A stretch of DNA of 64,000 bases from Lytechinus variegatus (lineage: Eukaryota; Echinodermata; Echinoidea; Temnopleuroida; Toxopneustidae). The notes under the pieces are model-generated. The model saw only the letters and a program-made list of their open reading frames with translations, did no database searches and was not told the origin of the DNA. Numbering within the stretch: the first letter of the stretch is position 1; the number at the start of each line of letters is the position of its first letter. The position numbers and the translations under genes were made by a program. This document shows, piece by piece, positions 1 through 11,900 of the stretch. The DNA is taken from NCBI RefSeq assembly GCF_018143015.1, contig NC_054758.1, positions 7,611,501 through 7,675,500 on the forward strand, in the 5' to 3' direction.

Positions 1-1014
1 CTAGAATTTGGGTATTCTAAGTAACTTTCTTATCATGAAAATCAATAAAGAGAGCGCAAAGCGCGAGCTAAAAATATATGATATAACAAAGGGTGAATTT
101 AAGCTCTGTAATGCAAACACTTTGTGGGAAAATTGTGAATTGTGATGGATCACAGTTAAAAAAGAGCTGATGTATTTTATTTTTATTACTTTGAGTTTTT
201 ACATAGGACCGGAACATGCTATGAGGGCATTATGTCATCATATGAAATTGATGACCATCTTCCTATTTCTCTCGCATGGGAGCGCGAAATGTGTTAATTT
301 TATGGCCTGAAAACTGGACATTTAAAGCACTTTGTAATTATGCATAAGAGGCATTATATATCTATCAATGCGAGCAGAAATCGCGAGTCGAAGTTTTTGA
401 TAAACTGTCATCAAATTAGTTTGATTTAGAATTAATATTGGGATATACATAACCGACTAATCCAAATGCTATAGCGTGCGGCGCTAGCTGATACGTTTTA
501 ACAATCTGACCTGAATAGGGAACATTTTGAGAACTTTATGGAATACAGGAAAATAATACGTACCTGAAAATTCAAATTTTGCGAGCGCGCAGCGCAAGCA
601 GAAAATGATAATGTTCAGATGATATCACAGACATTTTTACAGAGCACTTTTTAAAAATCAATTTGTAAATGAAACAAAATAATGAAAGTTCAATTTCCCA
701 GCTGAAATATGTTTTGTATAATGACTTCAAAGTTTGATTTTTCAAGCTCCATATTGAGCAAGATATGCAAATACCCTAAAAGACAATAAGGCGCGAAGCG
801 CGAGCGAAAATTTTTTATCCTAACAAATAGATTTAAAAAAAAATTATTTTCAGAGTCTTCCCCTAATGTTATTTCATTTAATCATGTTCCTCCTCTTATG
901 TTTGCCTTTCTTCTTTTTTCCTCTCTTTTCCCTTCCTTTTCTTTTTTCCTTTCTTTTTTTTTTTTTTTTTTTCCGCCAATAGGGGGGCCCGGGCCCCTCG
1001 GCCCCCCTGGATCC
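1..1014. mobile_element. Left part of a DNA-transposon-like repeat with GCGCGAAGCGCGAGC motifs (truncated by window edge)
   Basis: AT-rich DNA is punctuated by GCGAAGCGCGAGC-type motifs near 50-75, 283, 377, 578 and 788. It then runs through a T-rich tract into a G/C-rich end at about 975-1014 (CCCCTGGATCCGCCTA). The same motif series and a T-rich right end occur inside the hAT-type element at 58120-59462, so this is a related copy. The left end is outside the window. No coding is seen. Confidence 0.5.
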
Positions 1015-3112
1015 GCCTATGTTAGCGGTTGTAGGTATAAATCGCGCTCTAACGCTCTAAAACTGTGTTCTTTATCAAAAAGCTGTCTTTCATATTCATT
1101 TTGTTCGCAAAAGAATATAAAGTTAATTTCAATCATTGTATATAGTTATCCTGTTTATGATAAAAATACTTAGAAATTGGGTTAGGTTAGGGTTATCAAA
1201 TTATCAGGGCAGAAAATATATATTTTTTTCTCATTTTGCGCGTCGAGCTGGCACTATTTGATCTGTGTTATTATGTTTTTGATGACATTCATTGTATTCA
1301 CAACAATAATTATTAAACATTGCGCACGCGCCGTGCGCCGCATGAATTATGTAGATCAGGTGAATAACTTACCGCTACACACGAGCAGTTGCTCTATATA
1401 TTCTATGTAATATAATATATAGAGCAACTGCCCATTTTTAATGGTCCATAATATACCCACTTTCTTCTTTTTTTGGAACGAGTATGAATTTATCTACTGA
1501 TATACTGAATGTACAATAAAAGTCATTATCATGTATTTCTTGGCATTTCATTTACTTTTTTTACCATAATTATATCACACAGCTGTTCGCATAGGCCTAT
1601 ACGCCGTCACAAATAACAAAACAAAATCTCACTTTTTTTCTTTTTTGGTGGGGGATAGATTTTCCATACGCATACGTACAATTTTTCAAATTATTTTTTT
1701 CTGCTATTTTCATAATAAACTTTAAATGATTTCGCCTTTGCACTATTATTTTTTTAAAGACAAAATTACATCATCATCATATCATCGTCACCAACTTCAT
1801 TCTCATCTTTATCACCACTACCACCATCATTATTATCATCATCATCATCATCATCACCGCCACCATCACCACCACTATCATCTTCACCAAGATAAATCCT
1901 GCTTTTTTTCCTTCCTATTTTCCTCTTTTTAGAGGGCACACCACCACGCCCCCTTACTGGATATCCGCCTCTAACGTTTGTTGTTGTATATAAGTTGGCG
2001 GATGCCTCATGAAATGAAATAATATAAAATAAGGAAAGGGAAACTAATTAGAAAAAGGACTGAGGAGAAGAAAAAAGAAAGCCAAACAAACAAGAAAAAA
2101 CAATATCAAAATTTTGTTGTAAAGTCTTCTACGTCAGTTTAATAATTATGTTTTCAATGAAATGAGAACATAAAAAAATGAAACAAGTAAGATGGGCTAT
2201 ACATCGTAGCAAAGAAATAGAGGGAAGCTCCGAGACAATAAAAATGGTGAGAAAAAGAAAAGACTTTGAAATACTCACAACACGAGCATAATAAAAAAAA
2301 TTGGAATAAGCAAGGACAAGTAGCTGAGGGACACCCCCCCCCCTCTCTCTCTAGTTATTTATGTATCAAACTCGCATACACAAGAATTTCTTACTAATCA
2401 AAATATTGCGAGCAAAAAGCACGAGCTGACATTTTTTTAAATATTCAAAACTGATAGAGAGACACATTTTAAACAATTCATGAATCATAATAATTATACA
2501 ACTAGCTTACCAATCGAATCATTCGATTGCGACAAATGATCTGAGAATTAATGCTTTTAGGAATTCATTAAATTAAAGCAAAGTATCTCAACATTAAAAT
2601 AATTAAGGCGGGCGCAAGGTATCAGCTACTACACCGATAATTTTTTTTTTGACATTTGAAGTATTTTCGGTAATCATGAAAAAGATCGGATATTTCATGA
2701 AAGCTCAAATCCCGAAGAGCGGAATATTTTTATTAATTGACTTTTTAAAAAAATGTTCTAAGCCCCATTTAATATTTGATTATAAGTCGATGCATTAAAA
2801 GCTGAAAAAATAAAGTATTTTGTGTTCCTCTATCATAATTGTCTTTCTCTTTAACCCTGGTTCTTTTTTTCTGGGGGGAAGCATTTTGGTTAAAAAAAGA
2901 GAAAAAAGATAATTGCTGGCTTGTACGTGGACGCCCGGTGTGGACGGTGGTAGGGACACCCCCCCCCCGTAGTTACGCCAATATGGGACCAAATGATCCT
3001 AAATGTCCGAGGCGAAACTTGTGCAATCAAACGTTATTTCTGAATAAATTAAAGCTTGCGCTGTTCAACTTCAATCTCTTTCAGCTAAATTTGCGATGAA
3101 CGCTGCGTTATG
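1015..3112. other. Intergenic DNA, no gene seen
   Basis: AT-rich sequence with a perfect 18-bp hairpin (arms 1385-1402 and 1414-1431), a (TCA/CAC)n microsatellite at about 1762-1890, and short C runs near 2331 and 2958. Isolated GCGAGC motifs near 2407 resemble those of the left-edge repeat. No exon is supported. Confidence 0.6.
1762..1890. repeat. (TCA/CAC)n microsatellite
   Basis: Imperfect TCA and CAC trinucleotide run. It encodes a spurious His-rich ORF on the plus strand. Confidence 0.85.
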
Positions 3113-3259
3113 AAATATATAATTATCAACATCTGGCGAAAAGAATAACCGACCGATCACCTGACGAGAACGCGTATACGTGATCTGCATATCAGGTCCG
3201 ATCGAGAGTCAGAAGTGAAGGACAACTGCCAAGAAAATCAGGAAAAAGTCGTCAAAATG
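3113..3259 (+). other. Possible 5' untranslated exon with split start codon
   Basis: A TATA-like AAATATATAA lies near 3113-3122. A purine-rich stretch at about 3195-3259 follows and ends AAAAT then GTAAGT, which would split an ATG across the intron as some genes do. No downstream coding exon beginning with G was found. The reverse strand also shows a pyrimidine tract plus CAG here, so the orientation is uncertain. Confidence 0.15.
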
Positions 3260-3594
3260 TAAGTTCCCCTTCATTTCTTTCAATTTTTTGTTACTTCTTG
3301 AAGCATTAATGTATCATTAAAGCAAAATTTCAACAAAAGCCTCAAATTTAGCTAGTACTTTTGTTGAAATTACAATAAATTTAGATCCACATAAATCTCT
3401 AACCCAATTTTAGCACTGATGTCGCCTATGAGGTCCATACATGTAATGTTTGGACCTCATTGGTACTAGGAGTGGGTGGGGGGTGCTGCACCTCCTTTCG
3501 GAATCATTATGGAACAGTGTGAATAGTCGCTGTGATTTCGATCTCATACCTATAAAAAAAATAGAACAAAAGAACGCCTTGACCACAGGCCAAA

Positions 3595-3749
3595 ATGCCT
3601 AACAATTTTTCCGCGGCATTAACAACTCTCGTAAGGGGCGCTCCATTTATAAATAGAGTTGCATGTGTAGCTGTCTATGGCAACAGAATCCATCGCAGAA
3701 TTGAAGCCAGAAGCGTGGGAATTTGGCAGAAAATTCAAGAAAAGAACCG
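3595..3749 (+). CDS. Possible first coding exon on the plus strand, unknown product
   Basis: The ATG at 3595 (context caaaATGc) opens 51 codons ending at a strong donor (CCG then GTGAGT) at 3749/3750, phase 2. A TATA-like TATAAAA lies at 3551-3557, about 40 bp upstream. The peptide starts MPNNFSAALTTLVRG and ends VGIWQKIQEKNR. A second ATG at 3677, in another frame, is also open to the same donor (MATESIAELKPEAWEFG...). I recognise neither peptide and found no following exon. It would overlap the ALDH16A1-like gene on the opposite strand, which weakens it. Confidence 0.22.
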
Positions 3750-4172
3750 GTGAGTACCGATTTAAGAGTAATTATATATTCATTAACATTTATTGAATCA
3801 TAAGAATAAAGATTTTTTACGGAAAGAAAGCTTAGTTCTAAGCTAGGGCTGCCCAAATGCGCGTGAGTGGAGTCTCAGTTTCTTAACACGGGTAAGTATT
3901 GCGTTGTCGCCTAGAGTGTGGAAACTGTCAGTGTAAAAAAATCAAGCATTTGCCCCAAAGAAAAAGAGAAAATAAGCCAAACATTGCCACCTTTATTTTG
4001 TCACACATGGAGATATAACTGAGAACAAGGTTATATTAATTATTATAACCTTGTTCATTGAATGAGTGCTTCAAACAACGCACGTTCGGTATCGGCTAGG
4101 CCTACGCGTTTTTCATGCAGACAATGCTTACACAACAATAAATACATGGGACAATAAAGACAATTTCCTCAC

Positions 4173-4286
4173 CTGCGCAGCATTTGGCGCTTCAGGGTTA
4201 GGTCCGTACTCCATATTATCAAAAATAGCTTCCACAGAATTAGATGTAGACGTAGTTTGTCCACTTGAGACTGTTGATGCTGCCAT
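4173..4286 (-). CDS. ALDH16A1: First coding exon of an ALDH16A1-like gene (partial)
   Basis: The minus-strand ATG at 4286 opens a 38-codon reading frame ending at a good donor (CAG then GTGAGG) at 4173/4172, phase 0. The peptide ends SVEAIFDNMEYGPNPEAP followed by NAAQ. From memory this matches the start of vertebrate ALDH16A1 (EIF...EYGP.PE...A), an aldehyde-dehydrogenase superfamily member that is partly non-catalytic in mammals. The next exon should begin with an AWL-type sequence; I did not find it in 1-4172, which is largely repeats, so it probably lies left of the window. The homology rests on about 15 residues. It could also be a stray exon or a retained fragment. Confidence 0.5.
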
Positions 4287-7096
4287 TATGTTAAAGTAAT
4301 CTTTAATTCTTTATCTTTAAAGTTAGAATATAATGTTTGGAAGATTCGTCGACGGAAAACAACAAAAACACGAGAGTCGAGTGCCAACAATATTATTGTG
4401 TCGCCGAAACGTCCGCACGAAAAAAAAAATTCTCAATGCGCGACCGGGATCAAGTTTACACGGAGGCGTAGAGTCTAATAATGATTTGATTTGAAACGAA
4501 ATAATGAATGGCAAATCAGTTCAAAGTAGGACTTAATATGAAAATGCAATTTTCTATAATAAATTAAAATATGAATTATTCCTAGAACTTTTACATCGGT
4601 ATAAAGGTATGGGAACAGTTATCAGTAGCGGACAAACAAAACCGAAATATTCAGTTTCGATATTATAGTAGACAGTTGGCAGCCGTCTGTTTCGAGGAGT
4701 TTTTTTAACATTTTTTTATTTTTTTAATTATGTATTTGGTGAGTGTAGCCAACGGAGTTCAGCTGAACAACCAACATAACAGAGACCGAAGCTTTTGGTC
4801 TAATATTATAGTAGAGACTTATATAGGTCGGCATGCATAAGCGGGATATGACTGTTTTAAAGTTAAAAACGCCCCTTTCTCTCAATATTTCACGTTTCAC
4901 TTTAACAATGGAGCGCTATTTCGAGTCGCAAATTTTTGTTTTTAAATCGCATTAATTTTCATATGCTAAGCTGATTCACTATATAGCAGATCCAGGGGGG
5001 GGGGGGGCGAACATCCTGCCCGTGCCCCCCCCCCCCCCATTGAGAGGCGTAATAAAAATTTATACTGTTCTAACAAAAGTGTGACCCCTCCCCTTTGGAA
5101 AGCAAGGACCTTTATTTTTCTTCTTTTGCTTGTCAATTTTTTTCGTGGATGAAATTACCTACAAATTTTGGTGATTTTTTTTTGCTTGTCTAATTTTCCT
5201 CTAGAAAATGTGCCTCCCTTTTTTAAGATCCTGGACCCACCCCTGATAATTAAATTACCCCTCCCCACACACACACACAAACACAAAAAGTGAAATAGCA
5301 AGCTTAAATTATTACGCCGTTCCAGGTTTTGGCAGGAGGGCGTGCGACTCGGCGAAAGATGTGTCTTGCATGCGTCTTCTAAATCAAATAATGCACTTTG
5401 GTTTAAGGGAGTCAAAAGGGCATTAATATTTATTAATTTATCATTCATTTTTAAAAATAGCCTCACAAATTAGGAACAGAAAAAGAAATAGTTCGCGGAG
5501 AGCAAGCCATTTTTTTTCTATCCCGGCTTGAAAGTAGCTTGTATCATGGTGGTAAATCCATTTGGCGGTTAGGGGATGACTGATGCCGAATATAAGCGGG
5601 GTGGTGGCAAGGTTCAAACATGAAGTAAGGATTAAATAAGCAGCAAGGGGGTAGGAAAGTATGTGTACTGTCCATATCTCTGCAATCAATTGTTGTTCTT
5701 GTTGTTCTTCAAATAAAGCAGAGAAAAGTAACATTACTTGAAACAGAACAAAAGGGGATTTTAAACTTGCCATTTTACCTAAAGCTTTAACTACGCCATT
5801 TTTTTGCGAGTGAGAGAAGTGAGCGATCCAAAAACTCATCTTCTAGGTGTGAAGAAAAGTGTTTCCCTTTTCTTATCTTTAAATAATAGTTGAAAAGAAA
5901 AGTTGTTTGCTACAAACTTACTTTTCAGTGAATCTTTAAGAACATTATTATGGGAAGATATCACGGGCGCAAATCTGTAGTGATCTATTGTTTCACCCCC
6001 CCCCCCACTTGAATATTGTGACGTCACGGATTTACGCCAATGGAAGATACATTGTCCATTTTTTCTTGTGGTAAATTATTGGGATTTATTTCATTTATAT
6101 ATATGATGGAAATTAAAGGAGCGCATTTCCATTGAGAGCTCATGTGCTGATTCGCTTATTTTTATTAACCAAATGTCATCCATACTCACATTATGCCTTA
6201 ACGCAAAATGCCTGTTAGTATAATTAAAAAAAAAAACGAAATATCTGACAGAAGAGCATAAATAGCGCACATTAACTAAAAAGGGCCCTTTTTATTTCAT
6301 TTTGAGGAGGGGTATCCACCTATCGAGTTGACCTCCGTCCCTACTACTAATAGCACATTCTAAGGGAGATCGATTTCAATTCTACCCGGTGTTCATTTTA
6401 TCTTATTTTCACTTTTCCCCTCTTTACTTTTCTCTTTTTCGTTTCGTTTCGTTTCGTTTCTTTCTTTCTTTCTTTCTTCCTTCCTTCCTTTCTTTCTTTC
6501 TTTCTTTCTTTCTTCCTTCCTTCCTTCCTTCTTTCTTTCTTTCTTTCTTTCTTTTTTCCTTTCTTTCTTTCTTTCGTTCTTTCTTTCTTTCTTTCTTTTT
6601 TACTTTCTTTCTTTCGTCCTTTTTTTCTTGTTCACTTGTAGGGGGCGTGTCCGCCTGCCCCCCACCCATGCCTCCTTTCGACGTCATATTGATCATGGTA
6701 CGTGATTGGTGCTTCACTCAGCTAGTAGGGCAATGATTCACGAACGACTTATTGTGAGGTATAGGGGTAGGGACTTAAAGAAAAAAAAAATTGAACTATT
6801 ATACGACGATAATTTATTTTCGAACTATTATACGACGATAAAAGAAATCATAAAACATGTAAAAGAGACGCATGTTTAAGAAATACAAAAGTGTTTTATT
6901 TCAGTTGTGAAAATAATTGACAGAAATTGAGCTGTCGATTCATGTCATCACATCAGATTCTCAATTAAAATAATTAATATAACGCGTATATATTCGAGTA
7001 CATAGCTCATTCACTACACTGAATTTTACATAATATACAAAGTTGGGGCTGATATTCAAGATTTTGAAATGGTCAATGGATAATGGGAGCATTCCT
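4287..7096. other. Intergenic DNA, no gene supported
   Basis: Holds the region upstream of the ALDH16A1-like exon, a paired G run and C run at about 4996-5038, and a pyrimidine microsatellite at 6441-6627. The 132-codon minus-strand ORF at 5441-5839 is hydrophobic in places. It has no recognisable family, splice context or neighbour support, so I do not call it a gene. Confidence 0.5.
6441..6627. repeat. (TTTC/TTCC)n polypyrimidine microsatellite
   Basis: About 190 bp of almost pure pyrimidine tetranucleotides (TTTCG, TTTC, TTCC). Open in several frames, it gives spurious Ser/Phe-rich and Lys/Glu/Arg-rich ORFs. Confidence 0.92.
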
Positions 7097-7271
7097 GGGG
7101 CCGTTTCATAAAGCTGTTCTTAAGTTAAGAGCAACTTTAAAAACGACTGGTGATCCCTTTTTTTGGTAAATGGTATACACCATTGGCGATGATTTAGTGC
7201 GTAAGAAAGTTTTACCAGTCGTTCTTAAAGTCGCTCTTAACTTACGAACAGCTTTATGAAAAGACGGCCCC
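7097..7271. mobile_element. Fold-back MITE, family H, copy 1
   Basis: Arms of about 55 bp, from GGCCGTTTCATAAAGCTGTT on the left to its inverse on the right (AACAGCTTTATGAAAAGACGG), flank a short centre with GGTATACACC. Related copies lie at 28070-28239 and 32335-32520. Non-coding. Confidence 0.8.
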
Positions 7272-7899
7272 TGGCGAGAAAACAATCTGCGTCGTACACT
7301 TGGGTATGCGGTACATTAATACATTGAGCCTTACTCAGTTTCTCTATTTCCTTTTATGAATTATTTTTTTTAAATCTTTCAATATTTGAATATAAAGCAA
7401 CGTCATCAGTAAGTTATGACAGATACAAATCATGAAAAAAAAAATATTTACAAAGCAACGGGAAGGGAATGAGACGAATTAGGTACTGCACATGAAATCT
7501 CCACTTTTTGTTCTTTGCAAGATGATACTCTTTTGTCATTGTAACATTTCAAAAGGACCTTGCAACCATCATTGTAAGGGTTCCAATATTATCGGTAATG
7601 TTGTAATAGGAGAATGTAAGTTCAAAAATAATCACCTAGTATACCAAATATTTTCTGTGTTTCCGTTTTGATTAATATTTTAAGTAAATCACCCAAACTT
7701 GGTTTTACTTTAGGATAATCTCTTCTCAAGCACACACGCAAGAACTCAAAGTCACATGATCGTTCACGGTTCGACGCGTAGCCTACACCTTGTTCGTTTC
7801 GTTTTCTGGTCCATACAGCTGATTTTGATATAATGTATGTTGAGGTTTTCTTAATATGTAGTTAAACCTTATTGGAAGTGTTCATCTCACCGGTGGCAT

Positions 7900-8139
7900 C
7901 ACACTGTAAAAACTGTGGTGTTAAAACTGACACCAATTGGTGTTAATAGAGGACTACACCCTGAGGTGTTAAAATAACACCCTAGAGATTGAACATAACA
8001 CCAAAGAGTGTAAATGTAACCATAGGTGTTGTAATAACACCTATAGGTGTAAAACTAACACCACCAATTTAACACCGGTGTAAAATAACTGGTGTGGTCG
8101 TCTATGTACACCGGTTAACACCACAGTTTTTGCTGTGCA
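7900..8139. mobile_element. MITE with GTGTTAA-rich interior
   Basis: Inverted ends of about 20 bp: ACTGTAAAAACTGTGGTGTT at 7903-7922 and its inverse at about 8116-8137. The interior is many degenerate GGTGTTA/TAACACC repeats. Non-coding; it lies downstream of gene C. Confidence 0.75.
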
Positions 8140-8647
8140 CCCAGGAGGAAGTTGTTATTTGGAATAATGTTCTACTTATGGACATTCACTACATGTCTTA
8201 CTGATCATATCCCGGATCATAATACACTACCTCTTGTGATTACACCGCACGGAACATCCTCATCTGGGAATCACGGCCGAAGTTTGTCAGCTTAATGCCA
8301 ACAATTGTAAGATCGAAATTAAAACTGTTGAAGACGATTGTTCCAAATTCTGTTGAAGGCCTACGTTAATTTGAAATTGATAATTTTCCAACATCATACG
8401 TTCATTATTCCGAATGTGCGTTCCGAATAGGATGTATGGATTGCTGTCATTCCGAAGTTTGTTGATTCGACGATCAAATTATTCCAAAGGTTAGGCAGTG
8501 CTAATTATCTCACCGTCAACTATTCGGAATAGCGAATCTTGATTTTTCGGATCAAAAAACCTTCGAAACTATAAGCCTCATCTTGTTTTCGGGAAAAAAA
8601 CCCTTCGAAAATATGAGCCTTATTTCGATACATAGAAATGAATCCCG

Positions 8648-8745
8648 GAACGAGGGGAGCCACTTTAGGTCCGAAAGAGCTGTTCCTCCAGCGGGCCCTG
8701 CTTAGCATGATATTACTACCTTGCTTTTAACTTCCATTAAATAAT
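8648..8745 (-). mobile_element. Fragment of tRNA-derived SINE family C
   Basis: The block AGCCACTTTAGGTC...CCAGCGGGCCCTGC matches the body of the SINE at 17687-17922 in the same orientation. The tRNA-like head is missing. It lies just past the AATAAA of gene C. Confidence 0.6.
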
Positions 8746-8906
8746 AAGATTTCAGTTTTATTGCCTGTTGTGGTTCTGTTCATTGTTCTTACTTATTTAA
8801 GAGATTCATTCAAGTCACGTGTTAGGAATGAAAGCAACTAACTGCTCCCTTGATGAATGCCAAACATATTAATAGAGAAGGCCTACATGTATAAGATTCG
8901 ACCTTT

Positions 8907-11900
8907 TTAACCGCGGAAAGGAGGTTGATTGGGATTCTGCCAATTTGGGTTTTGTGGTTGGTTCGGTTGATTGGGCCAATTCGGGTTCTGTGGTTGATTT
9001 GGTTGGTTCGGCCAATTCGGATTCTGTGGTTGGTTTGGTCGGTTAGGCCAATTCGGGTTCTGTGGTTGGTTCGGCTGGTTCGGCCAATTTGGGTTCTGTG
9101 GTTGGTTCGGCTGGTTAGGCCAATTTGGGTTCTGTGGTTGGTTCGGCTGGTTAGGCCAATTTGGATTCTGTGGTTGATTTGGTCGGTTTGGCCAATTCGG
9201 ATTCTGTGGTTGGTTCGGTCTATTTGGATTCCCAGGTTGGTTTGGTTGGTTTGGATTCACAGGTTGGTTTGGCTGATTCGGATTCATCGGTCGATTTGGT
9301 TGGTTCGGATTCACTGGTCGGTTTGGCTGATTCGGGTTGACAGGTCGGTTTGGCTGGTTCGGATTCACTGGTTGGTTTGGATTCACGGGTCGGTTTGGTT
9401 GGTTCGGATTCACAGGTTGGTTTGGCTGATTCGGGTTAACCGGTCGGTTTGGTTGGTTCGGGTTCACAGGTTGGTTTGGCTGATTCGGGTTAACCGGTCG
9501 GTTTGGTTGGTTCGGGTTAACCGGTCGATTTGGTTGGTTCGGGTTCACAGGTTGGTTTGGATTCCCGGGTCGGTTTGGTTGATTCGGATTCATCGGGTTG
9601 AACGGTCGGTTTGGCTGATTCGGATTCACTGGTTGGTTTGGATTCACGGGTCGGTTTGGTTGATTCGGATTCATCGGGTTGAACGGTCGGTTTGGCTGAT
9701 TCGGATTCACTGGTTGGTTTGGATTTACTGGTCGGTTTGGCTGATTCGGATTCATCGGGTTGAACGGTCGGTTTGGCTGGTTCGGGTTCACAGGTCGGTT
9801 TGGATTTACAGGCCAATTTGGTTGGTTTGGATTCACGGGTCGGTTCGGCTGATTCGGATTCATCGGTCTATTGGGTTGATTCGGATTCATGGGACGATTA
9901 GGTCTCATAGGCGGATTCCCTCCGTTTGGAACGATGGGCGTGTTTGGCCGATTCGGGTACAAAGGCCTGGTGGGACGATTTGGACCACTCGGTTGGTTCG
10001 GGTTGCCGGATGGATTCCCCCCTCCTGGTCCTCCGTAAGGTGGTCCAAATCGAAGTTTGCAGACAAAGGACATTGGTGTTTTCCAGTTGGATGTGACCCA
10101 GGTTTGAAGTTCCCGACCGTTAAAGATGTGAGCGGCTTGTCGGTGCCAGTTTAGTTGTGGTTGATCTTGCTTCCAGTTTGTGTACCTCACAGGTGTACGG
10201 TCTATCCATACATACCTAACAATAAACATAAACATATATATATATATTGTGTTTTAGTAAAAAAAATAATAAATCGGATATTATTTTACTTCTGATATTA
10301 GCAACAGTCTAATCAATTTCAGAAAGGAACAAAATTTACAAAATCTATAACCAAGGTTTTAAAATGGATGCGCCGTTAAGTTGAAAATAATATTGTCAAC
10401 GTAGTCTCTTAATGCTTTACAGAAATATTATTATTATTATCATCATCATTATCATCATTATTATCAATATTGTTATTATCATTATTATTGTAAATATGGA
10501 ATTGAATTCAATCCCATTCTTCGACATGAACATTAACCGCGGTTTCGTGACTTAGTTCAAGGGATATCATGGTGAAGTCTCGTAAATAGCCCATATTTTT
10601 CTTTTAACGAATTGACTGCCCTTCTGCGGAAACAAATGACAAAAAATGCTAGCAGAAAACTGTTTGTGTGTGTCACTTAAAAACTAAGGAATTAATTATT
10701 GTTTAAGGTGTTGAAGAAAGTGTAAAAACGTTTGTATTTAAGTTTTTAATTTCTTACGCATATGCGAGCAGCTCAACCATATCATACATAACATAAATGT
10801 CATTTTCAAAACATAATAAATATATATATATATATATTTTCTTGTAGAAGTTGGTGTGAATTGATGTTTCTGGTTATATCCACCACACAAATGAAATCAC
10901 ATTTGTTGCAAAAAAAATCATTTTTTTTTAAAATTTATATCGCACGACAAATGAATAAGCTGCTCGTCTGTGACGTCACAAAAACAAAATTTCAAAAATT
11001 CATAGCTCTTTCATTCTCCAAAATTGATTACCGCCTCATTCCTTGACATGTTTTCCTCGAAACTTCATTAAATTATTATTTTTTTTTATTTTGTTGCATT
11101 CATTAAAACAAACGAATCGTCATTACAAATTTCCCTTTTTCATCTAAATGCGAGTAGTGTTTCTACATGTATAATTTAAGTTAAACAAAATTTACATTTT
11201 CTCAGAAAGAACAAAATAATTATGATTTATTAAGAATCAATGTATCGTCAAACACATGATTTCATATAAATAAATGATACAGTCAACATGAACGAACCAT
11301 TATGAAATCGAAATTCATAACTGCCATTAGACGATAATCATATAGGGGGGGGGGGGGCAGGGGGTGCTAGAATTTGGCATTACAAAATAAAAATCTTCAA
11401 AAGCTTTGTGAGTTTAAATTGGACGTTCGTCAAACTTCCAATGATATCGTTTTCTCGGTTTATCGTTTTTATTTCAGTTTTGCTTTGTTCAAATCAGTCT
11501 TGAAAACGGGATGGACTTTCATTTTACATCTTGTCATCCAAATAAAATCCCTACTTTATTGTTCGGAATAGAAATCAGAATTATAAATCCTGCGAAAATT
11601 CATTTTGCCGAATTGACGCGTGGACCCGGCAGCCACTGAACAACGTCAGATTGACGTTGCTCTTTCAATCAAATCCGTTGTGGAATTAGAAATGAGAAAA
11701 AGTCCTTACTGATTTTGGTATCTCTCTACCAGACCGGTCCAGACTTTGTTTAGCGATCCTCCTGTCTTGTATAGCCAGTTATAAACGAACTTGTCCTCCA
11801 TTGGATTCTCAATTGAGACCAGGTCCGCCATATACATCCGCCCATCTGGCCCGTTTTCCCGGACCTGGTTACACCTGCGATGTGCATCAATCCATGACAT

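Noticed and set aside
5441-5839. 132-codon minus-strand ORF with hydrophobic stretches
   Set aside because: No recognisable family, promoter, splice partner or paralogue. An ORF of this length is plausible by chance in 64 kb of repeat-rich DNA.
6389-6736. Ser/Phe-rich and Lys/Glu-rich ORFs on both strands
   Set aside because: Translations of the TTTC/TTCC microsatellite.
9517-9816. 99-codon minus-strand ORF rich in Lys/Pro/Ser/Glu
   Set aside because: Alternate frame of the same coding repeat.
8925-10154. 409-codon ORF on the plus strand (Leu/Ile/Val/Trp/Arg-rich)
   Set aside because: It is the exact antisense of the gene C repeat and stays open only because the repeat codons lack stop complements. 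The minus strand has splice sites, a CTLD and paralogues.
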